Positions 1 through 7,163 of a stretch of 17,322 bases of DNA are shown piece after piece (within the stretch, counting starts at the first letter, position 1; each line of letters begins with the position of its first letter). The notes under the pieces were generated by a model that did not search any database, was not told the origin of the DNA, and saw nothing but the letters and a program-made list of their open reading frames with translations. The DNA comes from an uncultured Campylobacteraceae bacterium. GTDB taxonomy: Bacteria > Campylobacterota > Campylobacteria > Campylobacterales > Arcobacteraceae. The stretch covers positions 1-17,322 of the forward strand of contig CAJXPH010000030.1 in assembly GCA_913057765.1 (NCBI GenBank), read 5' to 3'. Both the position numbers and the translations under genes were made by a program.

Positions 1-73
1 TTTTTTTCAAGCAGAAGACGGCATACGAGATCCTCTCTGGTCTCGTGGCCTCGGAGATGTGTATAAGAGACAG
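1..73 (+). other. Illumina Nextera i7 adapter left on contig end
   Basis: This is not genomic DNA. After seven T residues, bases 8-31 match the Illumina P7 flow-cell sequence. Bases 32-39 (CCTCTCTG) match an i7 index as I remember it (N708). Bases 40-73 match the Nextera read-2 primer, ending in the 19-base transposon mosaic end at 55-73. There is one mismatch to the canonical primer at base 49 (C instead of G). Genomic sequence starts at base 74, so anything read across this point, including an upstream ATG at 45, is artefactual. Confidence 0.97.
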
Positions 74-83
74 AGAGAATATC

Positions 84-785
84 ATGCTAAAAACATTAAA
101 AAATATTAGAAAACTTTATAATGCAAAATTACTTTTTGTTAGTAGTGATGCAGAAGTAAAGAAAACTATTGAATCTGAGTTTGATGACTATTTCAAAGAA
201 CTTACTTTAGTTCAAAGCTCAAGCGAAGCTATTTCTTTAATAGATGAAAATAATTATGACATGGTAATTATTGATACAGCAGTTGATGCAAAAGATTTTG
301 ATGAAGTATGTACAAATATTTCACAAGCAGCACCAACTTTACCTAAAATTGTTATTTCAGATAAAGATAGTAATGACGATATTGTAACTGCAATTAATAG
401 TAGTGCTTATACTTTTTTAACGAAGCCTTTAAGAGCTAAAGATATAAAATTAGCAGTAATTATGTGTCTTAATCAAACAAAAAGAGGTGATAAAATTGAA
501 TTCCAAGAGGGAATTTATTTTGATGAATATAGAGATCAATTTTTTAAAGCAGGTGGAACTCTTATTGATTTCACTAGACTTGAAAAAGGTTTCTTAAAAC
601 TTTTAATTGCTAGAAAAGGCGACATTACTGATTATGATATTATTAAGAGTGTCGTTTGGAAAGGTAAGAATATGTCAATTTATACGATGAGAAATATTGT
701 AAATAAGATTAGACAAAAAACTTACTATGAAATTATAAAAAATCATTCAAACAAAGGTTATATAATAGATGAGTTACAAAAGTAA
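84..785 (+). CDS. Response regulator, atypical receiver plus winged-helix DNA-binding domain
   Basis: A 233-aa two-component response regulator. An N-terminal receiver (about residues 15-130) has the probable phosphoacceptor Asp64 in VIIDT, a Ser at 92 in the usual Thr/Ser position, and the conserved Lys114 in FLTKPL. The acidic pocket looks reduced: FVSSD offers one acid (Asp22) where the family normally has two. Residues about 160-230 look like an OmpR/PhoB-type winged helix ending in the typical NKGYIID wing, so DNA binding is likely. An in-frame ATG at 45 lies inside adapter sequence, so ATG 84 is used; only ten genomic bases precede it. The receiver fold looks complete, so the protein is probably full length. 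No partner kinase is adjacent, and its targets cannot be told from sequence. Two small genes and a REC-PAS protein follow on the same strand. Confidence 0.85.
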   Translation: MLKTLKNIRKLYNAKLLFVSSDAEVKKTIESEFDDYFKELTLVQSSSEAISLIDENNYDMVIIDTAVDAKDFDEVCTNISQAAPTLPKIVISDKDSNDDIVTAINSSAYTFLTKPLRAKDIKLAVIMCLNQTKRGDKIEFQEGIYFDEYRDQFFKAGGTLIDFTRLEKGFLKLLIARKGDITDYDIIKSVVWKGKNMSIYTMRNIVNKIRQKTYYEIIKNHSNKGYIIDELQK

Positions 786-803
786 TTCGTCTATACTTTA
801 ATT

Positions 804-998
804 ATGGAAGAAAAAATTGTATCAAAAGAAGAACTAATACTACTATTTGAAGAACAAAAAGTTATTGATACAGGAAAAGGCTGGATAATGGGTGAGAACG
901 AAGTGGATATAATAGCACTTCATGATGTTGATCCTAAGTTTTTACAAGACGTAACAAATGCAAAATTTTATAAATTAACATTAAAAGAGGGGAAATAA
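804..998 (+). CDS. Conserved-looking small protein of unknown function (64 aa)
   Basis: I do not recognise this family. It is a 64-aa acidic, soluble protein with no membrane segment, no cysteines and no obvious motif. It lies 18 bases after the response regulator gene and 3 bases before the zinc-ribbon gene, all on one strand, which supports co-transcription and a real gene. There is no clear Shine-Dalgarno sequence before ATG 804. A TATACT hexamer at 792-797 sits where a -10 box for a leaderless transcript would be, or the gene may be translated by coupling to the upstream stop. Confidence 0.6.
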   Translation: MEEKIVSKEELILLFEEQKVIDTGKGWIMGENEVDIIALHDVDPKFLQDVTNAKFYKLTLKEGK

Positions 999-1001
999 TA
1001 T

Positions 1002-1262
1002 ATGTCACATTGTCCATACTGTGGTAAGAAAATAGCCATGAGTAAAGCATTTTGCTCTAGAAGTTGTAAAGAAAACTATTTTCAATTAATTGCAATACAG
1101 GTCCCACGACCATTTTTAAAAAGAATTTTTATATTCTGTACACCGGAACAAAGAGAAGTTGAAATTGAAAACTTTGCTAATAGACATGGTTGGAGAATTG
1201 ATTTATTACAAAAGAAAATCGATGAATTAGCAGTTGAATATGGGTACGTTGAATCAAACTGA
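1002..1262 (+). CDS. Small zinc-ribbon protein (86 aa)
   Basis: An 86-aa protein with a four-cysteine zinc-binding knuckle pair at the N-terminus: Cys4 and Cys7 (CPYC), then Cys18 and Cys22 (CSRSC). The spacing resembles treble-clef or YacG-like zinc ribbons, but the rest of the protein does not resemble YacG. The C-terminal half is charged and probably helical. A good ribosome-binding site (GAGGGG, about 987-992) lies at the end of the preceding gene, supporting ATG 1002. The 3' end overlaps the start of the REC-PAS gene by 23 bases in another frame. The zinc site is seen in sequence. A role, perhaps protein or nucleic-acid binding, is only a guess. Confidence 0.7.
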   Translation: MSHCPYCGKKIAMSKAFCSRSCKENYFQLIAIQVPRPFLKRIFIFCTPEQREVEIENFANRHGWRIDLLQKKIDELAVEYGYVESN

Positions 1263-2532
1263 AAAACCCGACTTTAAGAATAGTATTCTTAAGGAATCAA
1301 CTCTTCTATACTTAGAAGATGATGAAATAATACGTAAAGAAACTCAATCAATTTTTGAAAAAATCTTTAAAAAGGTCTATGTTGGTGAAGATGGACAAAT
1401 AGGCCTTGACATTTACAATAGCAAGAAAAATGAAATCAATATAATACTAACAGATATAAATATGCCAAATATGGATGGTATAAGATTTATGGCAGAAGTT
1501 AGAAAGCAAGATTTTGAAATTCCTGTTTTAGTTGTTACTGCATTTAATGATATTTCTCAATTAGTAAAAGCTATAAAACTAAAGGTTACTGATTACATTG
1601 TAAAGCCAATGCAATTAAACACTACCCTTAAAATTCTAGATAGAATATTACAAGATAATTTTAATCAGAAACTAGTATCAAAACAACAAAATGAGTTACA
1701 TATTTATAAAGAGATTTTAGACTTGGAAAACCTTGTAAGTGAAACGGATTTAAAAGGTTTTATTACTTATGCAAATGATATTTTTTGTGAAGTCTCAGGG
1801 TATACTAAAGAAGAGCTTATTGGAGCTAATCATAATATTGTAAGACATCCTGATATTTCACCAAAGATATATGAAGAAGTATGGAATACAATTCAAAATA
1901 AAGGTACTTGGAGAGGTAAGCTCAAAAATCGTGCTAAAGATGGTTCAGATTATTACGTTAGGTCTACTATCTTCCCTATTTTAGATAGTGATGGAAATAT
2001 AGAAAAATATGTTGCGAGTAGATTTTTAATTACAGAACAAGAAGAAGAAAAACATAAATTAAAAAAATACATTTTGCAACAAAAAAGTAATCAAGTAAAA
2101 TATGAGAAAAATTTACAAGATAAATTTGATGACACTTTACAGATTGCAAAATTACAAAAAGACGAACAAGTTGCAAAATTTGTTCATGATCTCAATGAAC
2201 AAATAAAGTTGTTAAGAACAAAGCACTCTGACGATAAAGGTAGAATATTATCTTTAGAAAAGAAGCTAAAAGATGCTACTGAGAAGATAGATGAACTTCA
2301 AATTGGATATCAAGGTAGAATAGAAAAACTTCATAACACAGCTAAAGTAGCAGTTGAAGAATACACTAAATTCAAAAAAAGAAATATTGTTATGAGTGAT
2401 AAATTATTAAAATCTCAAGAAGCAATTATGACTCTTCAAGGATATATCGATGAATATAGAAATAAAATCAAAGACTTAGATGATTTAATCGAAGCCTATG
2501 AAAAACAGTTTGGAAGAATAACTGTTAGATAG
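1240..2532 (+). CDS. REC-PAS-coiled-coil signalling protein without catalytic output
   Basis: A 430-aa signalling protein. The receiver (about 20-140) has the acidic pair Glu26/Asp27, phosphoacceptor Asp72 (LTDINMP), Thr100 and Lys122 (VKP). A PAS domain (about 163-270) closely resembles the Aer type, with the motif NHNIVRHPD at 198-206, which in Aer accompanies FAD binding. Residues about 270-425 are a long charged, heptad-like coiled coil. No histidine-kinase, GGDEF, EAL, methyl-accepting or DNA-binding domain is visible. It presumably acts by protein contact or by controlling a partner through dimerisation (inference). The start is uncertain: ATG 1240 is preferred over TTG 1234 and TTG 1249, and none has a strong ribosome-binding site. 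The 3' end overlaps convergent lgt by 8 bases. The PAS resembles that of the histidine kinase at 10752-11948. Confidence 0.85.
   Translation: MGTLNQTEKPDFKNSILKESTLLYLEDDEIIRKETQSIFEKIFKKVYVGEDGQIGLDIYNSKKNEINIILTDINMPNMDGIRFMAEVRKQDFEIPVLVVTAFNDISQLVKAIKLKVTDYIVKPMQLNTTLKILDRILQDNFNQKLVSKQQNELHIYKEILDLENLVSETDLKGFITYANDIFCEVSGYTKEELIGANHNIVRHPDISPKIYEEVWNTIQNKGTWRGKLKNRAKDGSDYYVRSTIFPILDSDGNIEKYVASRFLITEQEEEKHKLKKYILQQKSNQVKYEKNLQDKFDDTLQIAKLQKDEQVAKFVHDLNEQIKLLRTKHSDDKGRILSLEKKLKDATEKIDELQIGYQGRIEKLHNTAKVAVEEYTKFKKRNIVMSDKLLKSQEAIMTLQGYIDEYRNKIKDLDDLIEAYEKQFGRITVR
1274..1292. repeat. Perfect 19-base palindrome inside the REC-PAS gene
   Basis: TTAAGAATA, a central G, then TATTCTTAA form a perfect inverted repeat with 9-base arms. 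It lies within codons about 12-18 of the REC-PAS gene, so it may be only a by-product of the coding sequence. Its position near the gene start would also suit a dimeric regulator site or an mRNA hairpin. No function can be assigned. Confidence 0.4.
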
Positions 2533-3343
2533 TATTTTTATTTTTATTTATTACAAATAACATTGCTATACTTAGAATAGCAAATATTCCTGAAATTAAC
2601 ATTCCCATAGTTAACCATCCTCCATATAAAAAACCTAGTTGTATATCAGGTTCTCTAAAGAATTCAGCAGTAATTCTTGCTATAGAATATAAGATACCAT
2701 AGAATATTGCAAGCTGTCCATCAAAAGATTTTCTTTTTCTTATTGCAAATAGTATTATAAAAATTAAAATACCTTCTAGAAAAGCCTCATATAACTGAGA
2801 AGGGTGTCTAAGTTTATCATTTATTAGTATTCCCCAAGGTACATCTGTTTCACGTCCTATAAGCTCTTGATTGAAGAAGTTTCCTATTCTTCCAAAAACA
2901 TAACCTGCAGATATACCAAGAACTGAAATATCAGCTAAAAACCAAAAAGAGACTTTGTTTTTTCTACAAAATAAAATTGATGCAATTAAAAAACCAATAA
3001 AAGCACCATGGTAACTCATTCCCGAAATTCCTGCATATTCACCATTTATAAAGGGATTAAAAATCTGCCAAGGATGAGTTACATAATACATTGTATGTGT
3101 ATCGTAAAACAGTATATATCCTATTCTAGCACCTAAAATTACGCCAATTTCAGCCCACCATATATATGAATCAAATAAATCATTTGAAATAGGAATTTTA
3201 TCATGTTTAATAAGCCATTTTGCCACGAATATAGCAGAGAGTAGGGCTAATGCATACATTATCCCATACCAATGTACAGCAATAGAACCTATATTAAAAG
3301 CTACTGGATCAAAGTTTGAATATATATTTTGCCAAAATTCCAT
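2525..3343 (-). CDS. lgt: Prolipoprotein diacylglyceryl transferase
   Basis: Transfers a diacylglyceryl group from phosphatidylglycerol to the lipobox cysteine of prolipoproteins in the inner membrane, the first step of lipoprotein maturation. The 272-aa protein has about seven hydrophobic membrane segments. It carries the Lgt signature GRIGNFFNQELIG at 151-163, including the essential Arg (152) and Asn residues, and the SYHG motif with His112 (SFHG in E. coli). Length is normal for short Lgt proteins. It is the last gene of the argF-hemN-FeS-lgt operon and starts 7 bases after the stop of the iron-sulfur gene; an AGG at about 3350 serves as ribosome-binding site. Its stop overlaps the convergent REC-PAS gene by 8 bases. 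Co-transcription with haem and arginine genes looks like housekeeping packing rather than a functional link. Confidence 0.95.
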   Translation of the reverse strand: MEFWQNIYSNFDPVAFNIGSIAVHWYGIMYALALLSAIFVAKWLIKHDKIPISNDLFDSYIWWAEIGVILGARIGYILFYDTHTMYYVTHPWQIFNPFINGEYAGISGMSYHGAFIGFLIASILFCRKNKVSFWFLADISVLGISAGYVFGRIGNFFNQELIGRETDVPWGILINDKLRHPSQLYEAFLEGILIFIILFAIRKRKSFDGQLAIFYGILYSIARITAEFFREPDIQLGFLYGGWLTMGMLISGIFAILSIAMLFVINKNKNTI

Positions 3344-3350
3344 TAATAAC

Positions 3351-4649
3351 CTATTCTAATGCTTCTGCAATTAATTCAATTGGATTTTTAAATTGAACAT
3401 CCACATCTGCTTGATGTAAAGAGTTTGTTATTTGCATTCTACATGCTGAACACTCAGCACTAACGATTTGTGCTTTAGTCTCTTTAATCATTGCTGCTTT
3501 TGGAAGGCCTGCTGCTTTTGCATATTCATATTTTTCAGTTTGCATAGTAACACCACCAAAACCACAACATCTATTTGAATCACTCATTTCAGTAAGTACA
3601 TAGTTTTGTTTTAAAAGTTCTCTTGGTTCTTCCCATACACCTTGCATTTTTTTAGCATGACAAGGATCATGATATGTTATTACATCATTCATTTTTTTAT
3701 CAGATTTTGCAAGTAATTGTTTTAAATCTGTATTATTTTCAAGCCATTTTGTAGCCATAAAAATTTTCTTAGATAAGATTTCTGATCTTTTTTTCCACTC
3801 AGGCTGGTCATGAAAATAATGTGCCCAATCTTGATTAATCATTGCAGAACAGGTAGCTTCAGGAATAATAACTGCATCTACATCATTTATCCATGTTTCA
3901 AAATATTCAATGTTCTTTTTAGCTAAATAATCAACTGTATCAAAATCACCTGTAAAATATGCAGGCGCTCCACAACATAGTTGTTTTTTAGGAATAAAAA
4001 TATCAAGTTCAAGTTTTTTAAGAATTTTCACTAAAGAATCACCAGTATTAGTATACGTATAATTACTCATACATCCAATAAAAATTGCAACTTTATTTTT
4101 CTTAGTTTCATCTTCTTTTTTGTTTTTAGCAAAGATATTTTGAGGGTATTTATTTAAAAAACTTCTCATATCTGCAAATGGTAAAGTTCTATCTTTTTTT
4201 ACAATTGGTAAAGAAAATCTTGGAAGGCCAGATTGTTTCTTTTTATCAATTTTTAATGCACATGTTTGGAACATCCATCCTAAACGTGACATCATATCCA
4301 TTGTTTTTCTATGTCTTAATAACCAGAAGAACAATCTTTTATACCAAGCAATACCAAATTTTTGAGCAATATCTGCTCTAACTTGCTCAATAATCATATC
4401 AGTTGGTAAATCATTAGGACAAACTTCAACACAGTTTGTACATAAAAAACAAGACTCAAAAATATCTTTCGCATTTTGATCAAGTTCTAATTCATCTCTT
4501 TTATATGCACCTAAAAGGTCAATAAACCCTCTAGGAGATGTTGCTTCATCTTGATTTATATTAAAAATCGTACAGACAGGCTTACATTTACCACATTTTA
4601 CACAATCGTCACTAATCTCTTCATAATCAAATTTATCAAGTATATTCAT
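3351..4649 (-). CDS. Two-[4Fe-4S] cluster CCG-domain oxidoreductase subunit (GlcF/GlpC-like)
   Basis: A 432-aa soluble iron-sulfur protein. The N-terminus has two [4Fe-4S] ferredoxin motifs (Cys16/19/22/26 and Cys67/70/73/77). Two CCG (heterodisulfide-reductase-type) domains follow: one with Cys193, Cys225-Cys226-Gly and Cys267, the other with Cys330, Cys361-Cys362-Gly, Cys400 and Cys403. This is the layout of GlcF (glycolate oxidase), GlpC (anaerobic glycerol-3-phosphate dehydrogenase) and LutA/LldE relatives, which pass electrons from a flavoprotein to quinone. No flavin subunit (GlcD, GlpA or Lut partner) is present here, so the substrate is unknown. It overlaps the stop of hemN by one base (TAATG), which implies translational coupling. 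As I recall, H. pylori also has a hemN next to a gene annotated glpC (HP0665/HP0666), so the pairing may be old and functional. The family call is firm; the specific substrate is not. Confidence 0.88.
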   Translation of the reverse strand: MNILDKFDYEEISDDCVKCGKCKPVCTIFNINQDEATSPRGFIDLLGAYKRDELELDQNAKDIFESCFLCTNCVEVCPNDLPTDMIIEQVRADIAQKFGIAWYKRLFFWLLRHRKTMDMMSRLGWMFQTCALKIDKKKQSGLPRFSLPIVKKDRTLPFADMRSFLNKYPQNIFAKNKKEDETKKNKVAIFIGCMSNYTYTNTGDSLVKILKKLELDIFIPKKQLCCGAPAYFTGDFDTVDYLAKKNIEYFETWINDVDAVIIPEATCSAMINQDWAHYFHDQPEWKKRSEILSKKIFMATKWLENNTDLKQLLAKSDKKMNDVITYHDPCHAKKMQGVWEEPRELLKQNYVLTEMSDSNRCCGFGGVTMQTEKYEYAKAAGLPKAAMIKETKAQIVSAECSACRMQITNSLHQADVDVQFKNPIELIAEALE

Positions 4650-6016
4650 TATATTGTTTTACTAAACCTTCTTTTATTTTCAGGAACTTTTTTAAGGTAT
4701 GCATCAAAAGGCATACAGATATTTCTAATTAACATTGTTCCTGTTTGTGAAACTTGAATTTTATCATCATTAATTGAAACTAAGTCTGCTTCAATGAACT
4801 CATCTAATTCTTTTAAGTCATCTTTAAAATATTCATTAAAATTAATATTAAACTCTTTTTCCACTCTTGGAATATTTAAACAAAAATTACTCATAAGTTC
4901 CATAATTACAAATTGTCTTAATACATCATCTTCACTTAATCTATAACCCTTGAATATTGGTAAATCACCATTATCTAATGACTCTTCATATTGCTTTAAA
5001 TCTTTAAAATTTTGAGCATAATAATCAACACCATTACCAATAGATGTAACACCAATTCCAATTAAATCAGAGCCACCTTTTGTTGTATAACCTTGGAAGT
5101 TTCTATGTAACTCGCCTTTTTCAATTGCTTTAAATAGTTCATCTTCTGGTTTTGCAAAATGATCCATTCCAACCATGTTATATCCATTAGAAGTAAAGAA
5201 TTCAATTGTATCTTTTAAAATTTCTAATTTTTCAGATGGTGGTGCAAAAGTTGTCTCATCAAATTTTCTCATAGTTTTCATAAGCCATGGAACATGAGCA
5301 TAATTAAATACTGCAAGTCTATCTGGATCTAATGTTAAAACTTGTTTTACTGTTTCATGGAATGTTTTCTTTGTTTGATGAGGAAGTCCATAAATTAAGT
5401 CAATATTTATTGAATTAATTCCTGCATCTCTTGCAATTTGCATAACATTCTGTGTTGTTTCATAAGGTTGAATTCTATGAATAGTTTTTTGAACTTCTTC
5501 ATTTAAATCTTGAACTCCAAAACTAAGACGATTACATCCACCTTTTTTCAAAACATCCATATGTTCTTTTGTGAAAAATCTTGGATCAACTTCACATGAA
5601 ACTTCTGCATCCTCACTAAAGTTCGGGAAAACATCTTTAATCATAGTTATTACTTCATCTAATTGTTCAGCAGTAAAATATGTAGGTGTTCCTCCACCAA
5701 AATGCATTTGAGTTACTTTTCTTGAAGTATTTAATACTTTTTTTAGTAAATCTAACTCTTTTTTCAAATATACAAGATATTTTACTTTCTTATCATCTTT
5801 TGACGTAAATATTACATTACATCCGCAAAAGTAACAGGCACTTCTACAAAAAGGAAGGTGAATATAAAGTGATAGATTTCTGCTATCATCTTGAGCATCA
5901 AAGTAACCAATTAAATCTTTTTGTGAAAATTCTTCACTAAATTCAGGTGCTGTTGGATACGACGTATATCTAGGTCCAGGTTTCGAATATTTTTCAAATT
6001 TTTTAAAATCAATCAT
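4649..6016 (-). CDS. hemN: Oxygen-independent coproporphyrinogen III oxidase (radical SAM)
   Basis: Converts coproporphyrinogen III to protoporphyrinogen IX without oxygen by two radical-SAM oxidative decarboxylations in the cytoplasm. The 455-aa length matches E. coli HemN (457). It has the diagnostic HemN cysteine pattern CX3CX2CXC: Cys57, Cys61 and Cys64 bind the [4Fe-4S] cluster, and Cys66 is the extra Cys typical of true HemN rather than HemW. Tyr51 corresponds to the SAM-contacting Tyr of E. coli, and GGGTPT (107-112) is the SAM-binding GGE-like motif. The N-terminal PGPRYTSYPTA trip-wire region is conserved. It is the second gene of the operon, 12 bases after argF, and its stop overlaps the next gene's start. 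With hemB also in this window, it is one of two haem-pathway genes, in separate operons. Confidence 0.96.
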   Translation of the reverse strand: MIDFKKFEKYSKPGPRYTSYPTAPEFSEEFSQKDLIGYFDAQDDSRNLSLYIHLPFCRSACYFCGCNVIFTSKDDKKVKYLVYLKKELDLLKKVLNTSRKVTQMHFGGGTPTYFTAEQLDEVITMIKDVFPNFSEDAEVSCEVDPRFFTKEHMDVLKKGGCNRLSFGVQDLNEEVQKTIHRIQPYETTQNVMQIARDAGINSINIDLIYGLPHQTKKTFHETVKQVLTLDPDRLAVFNYAHVPWLMKTMRKFDETTFAPPSEKLEILKDTIEFFTSNGYNMVGMDHFAKPEDELFKAIEKGELHRNFQGYTTKGGSDLIGIGVTSIGNGVDYYAQNFKDLKQYEESLDNGDLPIFKGYRLSEDDVLRQFVIMELMSNFCLNIPRVEKEFNINFNEYFKDDLKELDEFIEADLVSINDDKIQVSQTGTMLIRNICMPFDAYLKKVPENKRRFSKTI

Positions 6017-6028
6017 TTTATTTACTTT

Positions 6029-6955
6029 CTATTTTTTAAGTTGTCTATCTAACCAAACCATTACACCTTTTTGAGCATGTAATCTATTTTCAGCCTCTTG
6101 AAAAACTAAACTTTGTTCACTTTCTATAACTTCTTCACTAACTTCATATCCTCGATATGCAGGTAAACAGTGTAAGAAAATGGCATTTTCTTTTGCTCTT
6201 GACATCATTTTATTATCTACAATATATCCGTCAAAATCTTTTAATCTTTTTTCTTTTTCATCTTCTTGACCCATTGATACCCAAGTATCAGTCGTAACAA
6301 CAGTTGAACCTTCAATTGCATCAATAGGATCATTTCCAATAATAATTTTTGCACCTGATTCTTTTGCAAATTCTTTTGCATCATCTAAGATATTTTGTTG
6401 TACTTCATAACCTTTTGGAGTTGCAATTCTAAGTTCAAATCCAAGTTTCGACGCTAGCATTAACCATGAGTGTGCTAAATTATTACCGTCTCCAACGTAA
6501 GCTACTACTAAGTCTTTTTCAAGACCTGCTTCTTGTATAGTCATATAATCTGCCATTAGTTGTACAGGGTGGTATTCATTTGTTAAACCATTTATAACAG
6601 GAACTTTAGAGTGTTTGGCAAATTCATTAATCTTTGTTTGTTCAAATGTTCTAATCATTACCATATCTACCATTCTTGATATAACTCTTGATGTATCGCT
6701 CATAGGCTCACCACGTCCAAGTTGAATATCATTCGAAGATAAAAATAATCCTACTCCACCTAATTGATAAATACCAGTTTCAAAACTAACTCTTGTTCTT
6801 GTACTACTTTTTTCAAATATCATTCCAAGTGTTTGTTTTGGCATATAATCTTTAAATACTTTATTTTTAGTTTCAAGTTTAATCTTTGAAGCAAGTTCTA
6901 GAATTTCTAGAATCTCTTCTTTTGTATAATCTTTTAGTGTTAAAAAGTGTCTCAT
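6029..6955 (-). CDS. argF: Ornithine carbamoyltransferase
   Basis: Makes citrulline from ornithine and carbamoyl phosphate in arginine biosynthesis (cytoplasmic, normally a trimer). The 308-aa protein has the carbamoyl-phosphate motif STRTR at 51-55, HPVQ at 129-132, the ornithine-binding DTWVSMGQ at 223-230 and the catalytic HCLP at 262-265. These mark an ornithine rather than an aspartate carbamoyltransferase. ATG at 6955 is supported by an AAAGG ribosome-binding site at 6963-6967. It leads the minus-strand operon and faces nrdD divergently across 208 bases. No other arginine gene is nearby, and I saw no clear ArgR box. Confidence 0.95.
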   Translation of the reverse strand: MRHFLTLKDYTKEEILEILELASKIKLETKNKVFKDYMPKQTLGMIFEKSSTRTRVSFETGIYQLGGVGLFLSSNDIQLGRGEPMSDTSRVISRMVDMVMIRTFEQTKINEFAKHSKVPVINGLTNEYHPVQLMADYMTIQEAGLEKDLVVAYVGDGNNLAHSWLMLASKLGFELRIATPKGYEVQQNILDDAKEFAKESGAKIIIGNDPIDAIEGSTVVTTDTWVSMGQEDEKEKRLKDFDGYIVDNKMMSRAKENAIFLHCLPAYRGYEVSEEVIESEQSLVFQEAENRLHAQKGVMVWLDRQLKK

Positions 6956-7163
6956 AGTTCAACCTTTATGTTTTAAAAAAGATTTAATTTTACCCAAAAT
7001 TGATTTACTATTCACTTAAATATTTTTGAAGATATTATTTTTGTTTTTATTTCGTTATTTTAATTTCTACAAAGCCCATAAAGTGACACTTTTGTGACAA
7101 TTCATATTATTATTTTTTAAGATTTTAAAGTCTATTATTGCATTAACGCTTTAAGGACAATAT
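6956..7163. promoter_or_regulatory. Divergent argF / nrdD regulatory region
   Basis: 208 bases of extremely AT-rich non-coding DNA between two divergent operons. On the plus side, a ribosome-binding site AAGGA (7153-7157) precedes nrdD ATG 7164, and TATTAT at 7133-7138 is a possible -10 box giving a short leader. On the minus side, AAAGG (6963-6967) precedes argF, and TAAAAT (complement of 6987-6992) is a possible -10 box. A direct repeat GTGACA occurs at 7083-7088 and 7094-7099. I could not find a convincing NrdR-box pair or a complete FNR-type TTGAT-N4-ATCAA site. The promoter assignments are low-confidence pattern matches. Confidence 0.5.
7083..7099 (+). repeat. GTGACA direct repeat, 11-base period, upstream of nrdD
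   Basis: GTGACA occurs twice, starting at 7083 and 7094. The 11-base phase would put both copies on the same face of the helix. The first copy is also part of the near-palindrome AAGTG-A-CACTT (7081-7091). It lies 65-81 bases before the nrdD start in otherwise A/T-only sequence, which suits an activator or repressor site for the anaerobic ribonucleotide reductase operon. The binding protein is unknown. Confidence 0.35.

Noticed and set aside
45..83. An upstream in-frame ATG at 45 extending the first response regulator by 13 residues.
   Set aside because: Bases 8-73 are Nextera adapter, so the extension is artificial; ATG 84 is the first genomic start.
4178..4757. Short plus-strand open frames opposite the iron-sulfur and hemN genes.
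   Set aside because: Low-complexity hydrophobic translations antisense to well-recognised proteins; no ribosome-binding site or family likeness.
6897..6920. Repeated TCTAGAA motif near the argF start as a regulatory repeat.
   Set aside because: It encodes the repeated ILEILE helix of ArgF and is explained by coding.
7000..7016. FNR-like site TTGAT followed by TATTCA in the argF/nrdD gap.
   Set aside because: Only one half-site matches; the second half lacks ATCAA.
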